Source: Paraburkholderia oxyphila NBRC 105797 (GTDB lineage: Bacteria > Pseudomonadota > Gammaproteobacteria > Burkholderiales > Burkholderiaceae). Taken from it: a stretch of DNA of 64,000 nt. Shown piece after piece: positions 7,081-16,787 of this stretch. The notes below the pieces were generated by a model, which was not told the origin of the DNA, made no database searches, and worked only from the letters and a program-made list of their open reading frames with translations. How positions within the stretch are numbered: position 1 is the stretch's first letter; each line of letters opens with the position of its first letter. The stretch lies in contig NZ_BAYD01000053.1 in NCBI RefSeq assembly GCF_000685075.1, positions 1 to 64,000 on the forward strand. The letters run 5' to 3'. Both the position numbers and the translations under genes were made by a program.

Positions 7081-8199
7081 TCAAAAGGAATGGTTCACGC
7101 CGAGATACGCGCCCGTTTGCGAGCGCCCCGGCAATGGGTTGTCGAGATTGTCGTTATTCGATCCCGGGTTGTTGTTCGCCACCGAGAAGTTCGATCCGCT
7201 CGCGTTGCGCACATGCGCAACCGTCGCGTAAAGCAGCGTGCGCTTCGAGAGGTTGTAGGTCGTGCCCAGCGCGAACATCGTCGCGTGGCCCGAGGGATCG
7301 TGCGTCGCGTCGCCCGCACCTGCGCCCACGTGCACGTAATAGACCGCGCCGTCGACGCTCAGCGCCGGCGTCACGCGATATTTCGCGCCCGCCCAGTAGT
7401 GGTCGGCGTTGCTCGCCAGCCCTGCCGGCGTGTCCGGTGCATTGAGGTGCGTGTACGCGGCCTGCAGTTCCAGCGAGCTCAAATAGAGGTTCGCGCCGGC
7501 GAAGAATTCGCGCGAGCTCACGAAGACATTGCTCATCTTGCCGTTCGTGTCGCGAATCTCGTCGTACATGCCGCGCAGCATGAACAGCGAGTTCGCGTAG
7601 GTGACCTGAATGCCGTCGCTGCGGCCCACTTCGTTCGGCGCGCCCAGGTTGAATCCGCCCGGCTGGTTGCCAAGCGTGTATTGCGCGTGAACGCTGAATC
7701 CCGCCCACGAGGGCGACTGATATTCGATGTTGTTGCTGGTAATCGGCACGTTGCGGCTGCGCACCAGCGCCGTGGACGAATAGGCCTGTTGCAGCATCGG
7801 GTCGAAATCCCACTGGTCATTGGCGATGAACAGGTTGCGGCCCATCGTGAACTTGCCGAACTGGTCGTTCTGCACGCCAACCAGCGCCTTGCGGCTGAAC
7901 AGCCGGCCGTTGCCATCGCCTGCCGTTCCGGACATCAGGTTCGTGCCCGATTCGAGATTGAAGAGGATGCCGTAGCCACCGCCGATATCCTCGCGGCCCA
8001 GCAGGCCGAAGCGGCTCGCGCCCCAGTCGCTGCTCTCCGCACGAAAGCGCGACGCCGTGGTGCCGGTGCCCATCTGCACCTGGCTCAGGTAGTCAAAACC
8101 CGCATCCGCCACGCCATAAAGCGTGACCGAACTCTGTGCATGGGCTTGCAGGGCCGCGAGACCCATCGCGGCCACTCCGATCTGTACTGCCTTTTTCAT
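7081..8199 (-). CDS. Outer-membrane porin (Burkholderia OmpC-like)
   Basis: 372 residues with a signal peptide (MKKAVQIGVAAMGLAALQAHA), then the usual mature start QSSVTLYGVADAG and the C-terminal GVNHSF ending in Phe, the mark of an outer-membrane beta barrel. It forms a trimeric 16-stranded general porin. Its position inside the inositol gene block, between iolB and iolG, suggests a role in letting the cyclitol substrate cross the outer membrane. It has a 200-bp upstream space and may have its own promoter. Confidence 0.9.
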   Translation of the reverse strand: MKKAVQIGVAAMGLAALQAHAQSSVTLYGVADAGFDYLSQVQMGTGTTASRFRAESSDWGASRFGLLGREDIGGGYGILFNLESGTNLMSGTAGDGNGRLFSRKALVGVQNDQFGKFTMGRNLFIANDQWDFDPMLQQAYSSTALVRSRNVPITSNNIEYQSPSWAGFSVHAQYTLGNQPGGFNLGAPNEVGRSDGIQVTYANSLFMLRGMYDEIRDTNGKMSNVFVSSREFFAGANLYLSSLELQAAYTHLNAPDTPAGLASNADHYWAGAKYRVTPALSVDGAVYYVHVGAGAGDATHDPSGHATMFALGTTYNLSKRTLLYATVAHVRNASGSNFSVANNNPGSNNDNLDNPLPGRSQTGAYLGVNHSF

Positions 8200-8401
8200 C
8201 GCGTCTCCAAACGTGTTTTCGTTATTGCATTGAGTTGTCCACTCACGCGACGGACGGCGCATTCGTCGTCCATCGCGTGATGGCGGTACGTTGCTTTTTT
8301 ATTCGCATGCCTAATTACTTGAAGCTTGAATGCTCAACTGCGCTTGCTACTGATTACATCTGCAGACCGTGTTATTCCGGGTTACCGGCCTGCTACCCCA
8401 C

Positions 8402-9199
8402 TCACCTGCCCGCGAGCATCCACTCGTGGGCCGGATCGTTTTTGAAATGCCACACGCGCTTCGGCCCGGCCATCACGTTGAGGTAATAGCCGTTGTAGCC
8501 GTGCGGCATCACCACCGGGTGATAGCCGCGCGGCACCATCACCACGTCGTGGTCCTCGACGGCCAGCGTCTCGTCGAGGTCGCGCGCGTCGGTGTAGACG
8601 CGCTGAAACCCGAACCCTTGTGGCGGATCGATGCGGTGGTAGTAGGTCTCTTCAAGAACGCTCTCGACGGGAATGTCATCGGCATCGTGCTTGTGCGGCG
8701 GATAGCTCGACGAATGCCCGGCTGGTGTCAGCACCTCGACCACGAGCAGCGATTCCGCTGGCTCGGTTTGGGGAAGGATGTCGCACACGTAGCGCAGGTT
8801 CGCGCCGCGGCCCCGCGTCGAACGCGTCATCGTGCCCGGCTCGATCAGCCGTGCTTCCAGGCGGCCTTGCGCCGGCGCGCTGGCGAGCCCAACCTCCGCC
8901 GCGTCGTGGGCCTCGATCGACACCGCCGTTCGAGGCGGCAAATAAACGGCAGAAGGCGACTTCGGCTCGAACACGCTGCGGCGCGAGCCGATCTCGCGCC
9001 ACGCTTGCGCGGGCGTCGTGACGCTCACGACGCCCGTGAGCACAACCACGCAGATTTCCATTTCGCCCGTGTCGAACGAGAGCGCGTCGCCGCGCGTGAA
9101 GCGGTGAGCCGCGAAACCCACATAGCGCCACTGCGCGCTTTCCGGCGTGACGTGGGCTATGAGCCGCCCGCTTCGGTCTCCCTTCACCAGCAGACTCAT
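8402..9199 (-). CDS. iolB: 5-deoxy-glucuronate isomerase
   Basis: 265 residues from the ATG at 9199, which overlaps the iolE stop (ATGA). Family landmarks are visible: SSYPPHKHD (165-172) and the two-cupin layout with metal-binding His in the C-terminal half (EETYYHRIDPPQGFGFQRVYT region, near 183-203), then the HGYNGYYLNVMAG segment. IolB converts 5-deoxy-glucuronate, made by IolD, to 5-dehydro-2-deoxy-gluconate, the substrate of the IolC kinase. The longer open frame upstream of this ATG is only read-through of iolE in another phase. Confidence 0.92.
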   Translation of the reverse strand: MSLLVKGDRSGRLIAHVTPESAQWRYVGFAAHRFTRGDALSFDTGEMEICVVVLTGVVSVTTPAQAWREIGSRRSVFEPKSPSAVYLPPRTAVSIEAHDAAEVGLASAPAQGRLEARLIEPGTMTRSTRGRGANLRYVCDILPQTEPAESLLVVEVLTPAGHSSSYPPHKHDADDIPVESVLEETYYHRIDPPQGFGFQRVYTDARDLDETLAVEDHDVVMVPRGYHPVVMPHGYNGYYLNVMAGPKRVWHFKNDPAHEWMLAGR

Positions 9200-10155
9200 G
9201 CGGCCTCCGCGCGTGCCTGCACGCCCTCGACGAGCGCCTGCAGATGCCGGAATCCCGCTTGCGCAAACGCGTAGCTCGGCGCGACGGCGGGGTCCTGCTC
9301 CGCCTCCACCACGAGCCAGCCGCGATACCCATGCCGGCACAGTTGCTCGATCAGCGGCGCAAAATCGATCGCCCCATCGCCCGGCACAGTGAACGCGCCA
9401 TGGATGACCGCATCCAGAAAACTCCAGTCGCGGTTGCGCGCCGTCTCGACGATCTCTGCGCGCACGTCCTTGCAATGGACGTGGCAAACCCGCCCGATGT
9501 GCCGTGCCAGCAGCGCGGCCGGCGCCGCCGCGTCGAATCTCGAGCGGCTTGCGCCGAATGCCGCGTGACCGCTGTCGAACAACAGGCCCACGTCGTCCGA
9601 GGTCAATGCCATCAGCCGGTCGACGTCGTCGGGCGTTTCGACGTGGGCGCCCATATGGTGGTGATAAGCGAGGCGCACGCCGCGCGAGAGCGTAAAGCGC
9701 GCAAGCGTATCAAGGCGCTTCGCATAGGCGCGCCATTGCTCGTCCGACGTGAAGCGCGGTCGCGCATACAACGGCGCGCCACGATCGCCCTGAATCGAGC
9801 CCGATACTTCGCCGTACACCATCACCGTCGCCCCGCCTTGCGCGAGCAATTCCAGATGCGGGGCGACCGCAGCGATTTCCTCGTCGGCCGATCGTTCGAC
9901 GAGACGCCCCGAATACCAGCCCGAAACCAGCTCCAGCCCATGGCGCGACAGCACTTCGCGCAACACGCGCGGCTCGCGCGGAAACTTGTTGCCGAGCTCG
10001 AAGCCCTGGTAGCCAATCTCGCTGCCCTCGGTCAGTGCGACTTCAAGCGGCGTCTCCCCGCCGAGCGTCGGGAGGTCGTCGTTGAACCAGGAAATCGGAT
10101 TGATGCCGATTTTCACGTCGAAAGGGGGTACTGCGATGTCATGTGCGATCGTCAT
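9196..10155 (-). CDS. iolE: Inosose dehydratase
   Basis: 319 residues, a TIM-barrel enzyme with the IolE hallmarks: IGINPISWFNDDLPTLGG at the N-terminus, FELGNKFPR, the metal-binding cluster YHHHMGAHVETPDD and the LLFDSGHAAF segment. It dehydrates 2-keto-myo-inositol to a trihydroxycyclohexane-dione, the second step of the pathway. It overlaps iolD upstream and iolB downstream by four bases each, so the three enzymes are translationally coupled. An alternative reading as a MocC-type rhizopine protein is less likely given the full iol context. Confidence 0.92.
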   Translation of the reverse strand: MTIAHDIAVPPFDVKIGINPISWFNDDLPTLGGETPLEVALTEGSEIGYQGFELGNKFPREPRVLREVLSRHGLELVSGWYSGRLVERSADEEIAAVAPHLELLAQGGATVMVYGEVSGSIQGDRGAPLYARPRFTSDEQWRAYAKRLDTLARFTLSRGVRLAYHHHMGAHVETPDDVDRLMALTSDDVGLLFDSGHAAFGASRSRFDAAAPAALLARHIGRVCHVHCKDVRAEIVETARNRDWSFLDAVIHGAFTVPGDGAIDFAPLIEQLCRHGYRGWLVVEAEQDPAVAPSYAFAQAGFRHLQALVEGVQARAEAA

Positions 10156-12065
10156 GGCGAGACCTTTTGCATCTGTTTGTTCCGTTCATAGTCGGCACGC
10201 GCCGAGCGCACCGCTTCGCGTTCTGAAACCTCCGGCACCGCGACTTCCCACCAGCAGCCGCCTTCCTTCGTGGTGCGCGCCGGGTCCGTGTCGATACAGA
10301 CCACATAGGTGCGATCCGAGGCCCGTGCCCGTTGCATCGCTGCTTCGAATTCCTCAATATTTCCGGCATGCTCCGCGTGCGCACCCAGTGCGGCCGCATG
10401 AGCCGCGAAATCGATCGGCGGTGCGCCGAGTGGGCCCTGCAGGCAGTCTTCGAGCAGATTGTTGAACGGTGCGCCGCCACATGCCTGCTGAAGCCGGTTG
10501 ATGCATCCGTAGCCACGGTTGTCGAGCACGACCACGATGAGCTTGCGGCCGAGCATGACGGAGGTGGCGATCTCGCTGTTCATCATCAGATAACTGCCGT
10601 CGCCGACCATCACGATCACCTCGCGATCGGGCCGCGCCATCTTCGCGCCCAGCCCGCCCGCGATTTCATAGCCCATGCACGAATAGCCGTATTCCACGTG
10701 GTATCCGCCGGGATGGCCTGCGCGCCAGAGCTTGTGCAGCTCCGCGGGCAGTGTGCCGGCCGCGCACACGACAATGTCGTGCGACGGCGAATCCCCGCGC
10801 GAGCGCTGCACGGCGCCGATGACTTCGGCGTCGTAGGGCAGCACGCCTTGCTCGAGCGTTCGCCTGCCCGTCAATTCCGCCACCGTCGTGCGCCAGCCTC
10901 GCGCCGCCATGCGTGCCTGCTCGCGCCACACCTCGTCGCTTTGCCACGCGGCGCGCCCGCCTGCTTCGAATTGGCCGCCGCCCCCCAGTTCGCGCGAGAG
11001 CGCGTTGAGCGCGAGCCGTGCGTCGGCGATCAGCTCGACGCCGCCGGCCTTGCCCGCGTCGAAGCCGTTCACGTTGATGGCAAGCGCCGCTGCCTGACCG
11101 AAGAGCGAGTGCGAGCCGGTGGTGAAGTCCTGCAGGCGCGTGCCCACGGCGATCACGAGATCCGCTTCGCGCGCCATCGTGTTGGCCGCGGGCGAGCCCG
11201 TCACGCCCACCGAGCCCAGCTGCAACGGATGGTCCCATGCGAGTGCGCCCTTGCCCGCCTGGGTTTCGCAGACGGGCACGCCGTGCCGCTCGCAGAACGC
11301 GCGCAGCGCGGCGGACGCTTTGGAGTACAGCACGCCGCCGCCCGCGACGATCAACGGACGCCGCGCGGCGCGCACCGCCTCCGCGGCTGCGGCGAGCTGA
11401 TCCTCAGCCGGTTGCGGTCTGCGCAGCGTGACGACCTTCGGCTCGAAGAACGCCAGCGGAAAATCGTACGCATGCGTCTGCACGTCTTGCGGCAGCGCGA
11501 GCGTAACGGGCCCGCACAGCTCGGGATCGGTCAGGACGCGAATCGCACGGGGGAGTGCGTTGAGCAACTGTGCGGGCGCGACGATCCGGTCGAAGTACCG
11601 CGACACGGGCTTCAGGCTATCGTTGGCCGAGATGCCGGCGTCGTGGGGGTCCTCGATCTGCTGCAGCACGGGGTCCGGCGCGCGCGACACGAAGGTGTCG
11701 CCGGGAAGCAGCAACACGGGCAAGCGGTTCACGTGCGCGAGCGCCGCCGCGGTGACCAGATTCGTCGCGCCGGGCCCGATCGACGTGGTGCACGCCATCA
11801 TGCGCCGGCGCATGTGCGTCTTCGCGTAGGCGATGGCCGTGTGCGCCATGGCCTGCTCGTTGTGCGCGCGCCAGGTCGGCAGCGCGTCGCGATACTGATG
11901 CAGCGCCTCGCCGATACCGGCCACGTTGCCGTGCCCGAAGATCGCGAACACGCCGCCGAACAGCGGCTCGGGCGCCGCGCCAGGCGCCTCTTCGTCGGCA
12001 ACGCGCAACGCGGCGAGATAGCGGACGAGCGCTTGTGCCACCGTGAGTCGAATCGTCTGGCTCAT
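10152..12065 (-). CDS. iolD: 3D-(3,5/4)-trihydroxycyclohexane-1,2-dione hydrolase
   Basis: 637 residues from the ATG at 12065, which overlaps the end of iolC. It is a thiamine-diphosphate enzyme: the N-terminal domain carries the cofactor-activating Glu (AHNEQAMAHTAIAYAK) and the C-terminal domain the ThDP/Mg motif (MVGDGSYLMMNSEIATS, then LDNRGYGCIN). It opens the cyclohexane-dione ring to 5-deoxy-glucuronate, the ring-cleaving step of inositol breakdown. Length and motifs fit a complete IolD. The long open frame on the other strand over this region is a shadow. Confidence 0.93.
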   Translation of the reverse strand: MSQTIRLTVAQALVRYLAALRVADEEAPGAAPEPLFGGVFAIFGHGNVAGIGEALHQYRDALPTWRAHNEQAMAHTAIAYAKTHMRRRMMACTTSIGPGATNLVTAAALAHVNRLPVLLLPGDTFVSRAPDPVLQQIEDPHDAGISANDSLKPVSRYFDRIVAPAQLLNALPRAIRVLTDPELCGPVTLALPQDVQTHAYDFPLAFFEPKVVTLRRPQPAEDQLAAAAEAVRAARRPLIVAGGGVLYSKASAALRAFCERHGVPVCETQAGKGALAWDHPLQLGSVGVTGSPAANTMAREADLVIAVGTRLQDFTTGSHSLFGQAAALAINVNGFDAGKAGGVELIADARLALNALSRELGGGGQFEAGGRAAWQSDEVWREQARMAARGWRTTVAELTGRRTLEQGVLPYDAEVIGAVQRSRGDSPSHDIVVCAAGTLPAELHKLWRAGHPGGYHVEYGYSCMGYEIAGGLGAKMARPDREVIVMVGDGSYLMMNSEIATSVMLGRKLIVVVLDNRGYGCINRLQQACGGAPFNNLLEDCLQGPLGAPPIDFAAHAAALGAHAEHAGNIEEFEAAMQRARASDRTYVVCIDTDPARTTKEGGCWWEVAVPEVSEREAVRSARADYERNKQMQKVSP

Positions 12066-14026
12066 GCGGCACACTCCTCGCGTGCGGCCCCGGCCGCATT
12101 GCGGCGTGTCTTGCGCCAGACCTGGATCAGGTATTCGAAGTTGCTGCGCACCGCGCCAATCAGTGCAGCGTCGTCGATCTCGCCGGCGAGCCATGCGCGC
12201 GCCGGCTCATGAAAGATCGTGCGGCCCACCGTAAAGCCCCGGCAGGTGCGGCTCGCGCTCGCCGCCTCGAAGCCCGCAGCGAGTTGTTCGGCCGGCGCGT
12301 TCAGGCCCAGCAGCACCACGCCGCGGCAGTACGGGTCGCGCGCTTCGATCAGTGCGTCCACCTCTTGCCACGCGGCGGCGCTCATCGGCTCGAGCTTCCA
12401 CCAGTCGGGATAGATGCCGATGTTGTAGAGCCGCTTGAGCGCACGCACCACGGTGTCCGGCGCGACGGCGCCGCGCCTGGGCGGAATCACTTCGAGCAGC
12501 AACTCATGGCCGCTCGCCTGGGTCGCCTCGTAGAGTGCGCGCAACTGGCTCTCCTGTTCGAGCCTCAGCGCCGGTGCGTCGTCCGGGTGATACTGGACGA
12601 GACACTTGACGATGTGCTCCGCAGGCCAGCTGTCCAGCGCCGTGCCGATCGAGCGTCCATGCTCGAACACCAGAGGGTTCGATCCCGGCAGCTCGACGGG
12701 GCGGCCCACCCACCAGCCACGCCCCGTGGCGGCGTTCAATGCGTCTTGCCCGTAGCGGTCGTCGATCAGCACGGCCATCTTGCCCGTATGGCCGGCTTCG
12801 CTTTCGGTCTGCTCCACGGCCTGCACGAACAGTTGCTTGAGCGCTGCGATGCGTGATTGCGGCGCGCCACTGTGCTGCGCCAGTTCGAAGAGCTGATTGC
12901 GATGGTCGAACGCGAACCCCAGCACTTCGTCGCGTGGCTTGCGCGACACGCTCACGCGGTGCAGGCGCTGCAGCGCCGCGTCCCGGTCAGGCCGTGCGAG
13001 GCTGGCCGCGTTGGCGAGGAAATAGTCGAGCTCGACAGGCGTGGGCATCGCGGGCGCACACGCGTGGCGCGAGACCACCAGGGCGCCGCACGCATTGGCA
13101 TAGGCACAGCAGCGTGCGTAGTCTTCCTGGCGCAGCCAGCCTTTGAGGAAGCCGGAGAGAAACGCGTCGCCGGCGCCCAGCACGTTCAGCACCTCGACCT
13201 GCACGCCGCGATAATGCGCGTCACCGTCCAGATCCGCGGGGATGTCACCATCGATCACGGTACAGCCTAGCGGCCCCCGCTTCACCACGAGCGTCGCGGC
13301 GCTCACCTCGCGCACGCGGCGCAGCGCGCCGGGCACATCGTCCTCGCCGCCTGCAATGCGGAACTCCTCCTCCGTGCCCACGATCAGGTCGAACTCGGGC
13401 AGGATGGCGCGCAGGTGTGCACTGACACCACCATCGGCGATAAAGCGCGTTTCGCCGTCGCCCTTGCCGGCGAGGCCCCACAACACCGGCCGGTAATCGA
13501 TGTCGAGCACGGTGCGCACATTGTTGCGCCGCGCGTAGCGCAACGCCGTCATGCTCGCGCGATGCACGCCCCCGGTCGAAAAATGCGTGCCCGTAATCAG
13601 CAGCGCCTTGCTCGACGCGATGAACGCTTCGTCGAAATCCGTCTCGTCGAGCGCCATGTCCGCGCAATTCTCGCGATGGAACACCAGCGGAAACGTGTCG
13701 CGATCTTTCAGGCCGAGCAGCACCAAAGCCGTGAGACGCTCGATGTCGGTTTTCACATGGCTCACATCGCAGCCTTCGCGCTCGAGGGCTTCAACCAGGA
13801 AGCGGCCCATGTGGTCGTTGCCCACGCGCGAAAGCATCGCGCTTTTCAGGCCGAGACGCGCGCAGCCGAATGCGATGTTGGCCGAGGAGCCGCCCAGGTA
13901 GCGCGCGAAGCTCGTGACGTCTTCGAGCCGTGCGCCCACTTGCTGTGCGTACAGGTCGACGGCGAGGCGGCCGAGACAAATGATGTCGAGCGGACGTTGC
14001 GCAGCGAATGCAGTGTTTCGGTTCAT
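12062..14026 (-). CDS. iolC: Fused 5-dehydro-2-deoxygluconokinase / DUF2090 aldolase-like protein
   Basis: 654 residues, about twice the usual IolC length. Residues 1 to about 340 are a ribokinase/PfkB-type kinase with GGSSANIA (45-52) and the GAGDAF anion hole (284-289); this part phosphorylates 5-dehydro-2-deoxy-gluconate. Residues about 345 to 654 are a DUF2090 domain, a class I aldolase-like barrel, thought in proteobacteria to replace the separate IolJ aldolase that splits the kinase product. No separate iolJ is seen in the window, which supports this. iolA, the next enzyme, is also absent and must lie elsewhere. It is the first enzyme gene after the ABC transporter, 41 bp from the permease. 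Confidence 0.88.
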   Translation of the reverse strand: MNRNTAFAAQRPLDIICLGRLAVDLYAQQVGARLEDVTSFARYLGGSSANIAFGCARLGLKSAMLSRVGNDHMGRFLVEALEREGCDVSHVKTDIERLTALVLLGLKDRDTFPLVFHRENCADMALDETDFDEAFIASSKALLITGTHFSTGGVHRASMTALRYARRNNVRTVLDIDYRPVLWGLAGKGDGETRFIADGGVSAHLRAILPEFDLIVGTEEEFRIAGGEDDVPGALRRVREVSAATLVVKRGPLGCTVIDGDIPADLDGDAHYRGVQVEVLNVLGAGDAFLSGFLKGWLRQEDYARCCAYANACGALVVSRHACAPAMPTPVELDYFLANAASLARPDRDAALQRLHRVSVSRKPRDEVLGFAFDHRNQLFELAQHSGAPQSRIAALKQLFVQAVEQTESEAGHTGKMAVLIDDRYGQDALNAATGRGWWVGRPVELPGSNPLVFEHGRSIGTALDSWPAEHIVKCLVQYHPDDAPALRLEQESQLRALYEATQASGHELLLEVIPPRRGAVAPDTVVRALKRLYNIGIYPDWWKLEPMSAAAWQEVDALIEARDPYCRGVVLLGLNAPAEQLAAGFEAASASRTCRGFTVGRTIFHEPARAWLAGEIDDAALIGAVRSNFEYLIQVWRKTRRNAAGAAREECAA

Positions 14027-14067
14027 GAAGAATGATGTCCGTAAGGGAATCGGTTGAGCATCCGGGT

Positions 14068-15090
14068 TCAGCGGGCGCGCCGCTTGCGGTATTGATCGGC
14101 GATCACGGCGGCAACGATGATTCCGCCTTTGACGATCTCCTGGATGTACGAATCAATCCCGAGAAAGATGAAGCCACTCGAAATCACGCCGAGGATCAAC
14201 GCACCGATCACCGTGCCGGTAATGCGGCCCATGCCGCCCGCGAGGCTCGTGCCGCCGATCACCGCCGCCGCAATGGCGTCGAGCTCATACGAGAGGCCCA
14301 TGCCCGACTGGCTGGTCTGCGCCCGCGCCGACACCACTACGCCCGCCAGCCCGCTCAGGAGCCCCGCGATCGCATAGACGGCAATCAGGTTGCGCCCCAC
14401 GCTGATGCCCGAGACGCGCGCCGCCTGCACATTGCCGCCGATCGCATAGAGGCATTTTCCGAAGCGGGTGTAGCGCAGCACGATATGAAAGATCAGTGCG
14501 GCGGCAAGAAAGATCGCGACCGGGCGCGCGCCGGAGCCGATGGCCGAATAGGCGTCGGTGAACATGCTGATCGGCTGGCCATGGGTGTAGTAGCGGGCGA
14601 GGCCGCGAGCCGACACCATCATGCCGAGCGTGACGATGAAAGGCGGCACGTTCGAGCGCACGATCAGCGCGCCGTTCAGGAGCCCGCACAGGCCACCCAC
14701 CAGCGTGCCCGCCAGCACCGGCACGAGCACGGGCAAATCGGCCACGCCGGGAAATACCGTCGCGCCGAAGCCGCCGGCCTGCGCGAAGCTGCCCGCCACC
14801 ATCGCCGACAAGGCCACGAGCGAGCCGGACGACAGGTCGATCCCGCCCGCGATGATGACCATCGTCACGCCCACGGCAATGAGGCCGATCTCCGAGACCC
14901 GCAGCACCATGATCAGCAGTCCTTGAGGGTTGTACAGGAACGACTGCCCGCGCTCGATCCAGCCGATCGCCTCGAACACGAGTGCGATCGCGACGAGCAC
15001 GACCAGAATGCTGGTCTCCTGGGGCAAGCGCCACTTGCGCGGCGCGCTGGCCGCCGTATCGGCGGCGCCATTGATGGTTGATGCACTCAT
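14068..15090 (-). CDS. Sugar ABC transporter permease (RbsC family; inositol/cyclitol)
   Basis: 340 residues from the ATG at 15090, preceded by GGAGACGG. Multiple hydrophobic helices with the RbsC-family landmark GGIDLSSGSLVALSAM and the late loop GGTSLAGGMGRITGTVIGAL, which contacts the ATPase. It forms the membrane channel for the adjacent ATPase and periplasmic binding protein, importing a monosaccharide-like solute. Context with iolBCDEG makes myo-inositol or a derivative the likely substrate. Confidence 0.88.
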   Translation of the reverse strand: MSASTINGAADTAASAPRKWRLPQETSILVVLVAIALVFEAIGWIERGQSFLYNPQGLLIMVLRVSEIGLIAVGVTMVIIAGGIDLSSGSLVALSAMVAGSFAQAGGFGATVFPGVADLPVLVPVLAGTLVGGLCGLLNGALIVRSNVPPFIVTLGMMVSARGLARYYTHGQPISMFTDAYSAIGSGARPVAIFLAAALIFHIVLRYTRFGKCLYAIGGNVQAARVSGISVGRNLIAVYAIAGLLSGLAGVVVSARAQTSQSGMGLSYELDAIAAAVIGGTSLAGGMGRITGTVIGALILGVISSGFIFLGIDSYIQEIVKGGIIVAAVIADQYRKRRAR

Positions 15091-15132
15091 GTCCGTCTCC
15101 TTGCCGAAGGTCGGCTTCAAATCTCTGGATGC

Positions 15133-16698
15133 TCAGATACGCTCGCCCGAGGCGAGTGTCATGATGTTTTCCTGCGTGGCCAGCTCGCGAGGCAGGATGC
15201 CGCTCACCCTGCGCTCGTGCATGACCACGACGCGGTCGCTCATGCCGATGACCTCGGGCAGCTCCGAGGAAATCATGACGACCGCCACGCCGTTTCTGGC
15301 CAGTTGCGTGATGAGCGCGTGAATCTCGGACTTCGCGCCCACGTCCACACCGCGCGTGGGTTCGTCGAGAATCAGGATCTTCGGCTGGTTGAGCAGCCAC
15401 CGCGCGAGCAGCACCTTTTGCTGGTTGCCGCCGCTCAGGTTCTCGATGATCTGCGCGAGCCCCGGCGTCTTGACCTTCAGGCTCCGGCACAGCGCCTCGC
15501 ATTCCTCGTTCACGCGCTGCTGCCTCACGAAGCCGAGCGCGCTATGGCGCTTGAGCGCGGTAATTGCCATGTTCTCGCCCACGGAGAGCTGCAGGAACAG
15601 GCCCGTTCCCTTGCGGTCCTCGGTGAGGAACGCAACACCTGCGCGAATGGCGTCCGCGGGCGAGCGGATCGTCTTCGGCTTGCCTTCGAAAAGGATCTCG
15701 CCGCTGTGAGCCGGATAAACGCCGAAGATGGCTTCCATGACTTCGGTGCGCCCCGAGCCCATCAGGCCCGCTACGCCGAGAATCTCGCCGTAGCGCACGT
15801 CGAAGCTCACGCCCGAGAACACGCCGCGTCGCCCCAGATCGCGCACGGCGAGCGCCACCTCGCCGATCGGCACAGTTTCCTTCGGGAACACCTGGGTGAG
15901 TTCGCGGCCGACCATGGCGGCGATCAGCGACTGCTTGTCGAAGCGGCTCGCCTCGCGCGTGACGATGTGATGCCCGTCCCGGAAGATCGAGATGTCGTCC
16001 GCGATCTGGAACACCTCGTCCATCTTGTGCGTGATGTAGATGATCGCCTTGCCGCGCGCCTTGAGCTCCGCAATGATGCGAAAGAGGTGCTCGACTTCCT
16101 TGTCCGTGATGGCCGAAGTCGGCTCGTCCATGATCAGCAGATCGGAGTCGAACGAGACGGCCTTCGCGATCTCCACCATCTGCCGATTCGCGATGCTGAG
16201 CCTGCCGAGCGGCGTTTGCGGATCGATCTCGATGCCGAGCTGCGCGAAAAGCTCGCGCGTTTGCCGGTTCAGCGCGCCGTGATTCACGAGACCCAGCCGG
16301 CCGCGCGGCTCGCGGCGAATCCAGATGTTTTCGGCCACCGTCATTTCCGGCAGCAGATTGAGCTCCTGGTGAATCATCGCAATGCCGCGGTCGAGCGCGT
16401 CGCGCGGCGACTTCAGTGCGATCGGCTCGCCCTTGAAATGCAGCGTGCCGCCGTCGGGCGTATACACGCCCGCGATGATCTTCATCATCGTGGACTTGCC
16501 AGCGCCGTTTTCGCCCATCAGGGCATGAACGCGCCCCGCCCGGATCTCGATGGACACGTCCTGGAGCGCGATGACGCCCGGAAACGCCTTGCGTACATGC
16601 CGCGCCGCCAGCAGCGGCGCGGCATGGCCGTGAACCACAGGGGGCAGCTCGCTGCGCCGCTCGGCCGGACGCGATGCGGTGAACGTCGAATCTTGCAT
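15133..16698 (-). CDS. Sugar ABC transporter ATPase, two-domain RbsA/MglA type
   Basis: 521 residues from the ATG at 16698. The N-terminal ATPase half has Walker A GENGAGKST, signature-like LSIANRQ and Walker B LLIMDEPTSA. The C-terminal half has the usual degenerate Walker A (GLMGSGRTE) and a full LSGGNQQK signature with LILDEPTRGVDVG. This double cassette is the norm for ribose/galactose/inositol importers. It powers the permease encoded 42 bp downstream and works with the binding protein encoded just upstream. Confidence 0.92.
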   Translation of the reverse strand: MQDSTFTASRPAERRSELPPVVHGHAAPLLAARHVRKAFPGVIALQDVSIEIRAGRVHALMGENGAGKSTMMKIIAGVYTPDGGTLHFKGEPIALKSPRDALDRGIAMIHQELNLLPEMTVAENIWIRREPRGRLGLVNHGALNRQTRELFAQLGIEIDPQTPLGRLSIANRQMVEIAKAVSFDSDLLIMDEPTSAITDKEVEHLFRIIAELKARGKAIIYITHKMDEVFQIADDISIFRDGHHIVTREASRFDKQSLIAAMVGRELTQVFPKETVPIGEVALAVRDLGRRGVFSGVSFDVRYGEILGVAGLMGSGRTEVMEAIFGVYPAHSGEILFEGKPKTIRSPADAIRAGVAFLTEDRKGTGLFLQLSVGENMAITALKRHSALGFVRQQRVNEECEALCRSLKVKTPGLAQIIENLSGGNQQKVLLARWLLNQPKILILDEPTRGVDVGAKSEIHALITQLARNGVAVVMISSELPEVIGMSDRVVVMHERRVSGILPRELATQENIMTLASGERI

Positions 16699-16787
16699 GG
16701 TTACCCTCGCCTGACCTGGCAAATGAAGCGATGGAAGCAATCGAAGCCATCGGACGACAGGCGTCGTCCGCCACGAAGCCGCGTGAG

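Noticed and set aside
5383..8280. Very long plus-strand open frame (965 codons)
   Set aside because: It is the high-GC shadow of the inositol dehydrogenase and porin genes on the minus strand; its translation is Arg/His-rich with no domain.
10332..12212. Long plus-strand open frame over iolD
   Set aside because: Antisense shadow; the minus strand has a complete thiamine-diphosphate enzyme with all motifs.
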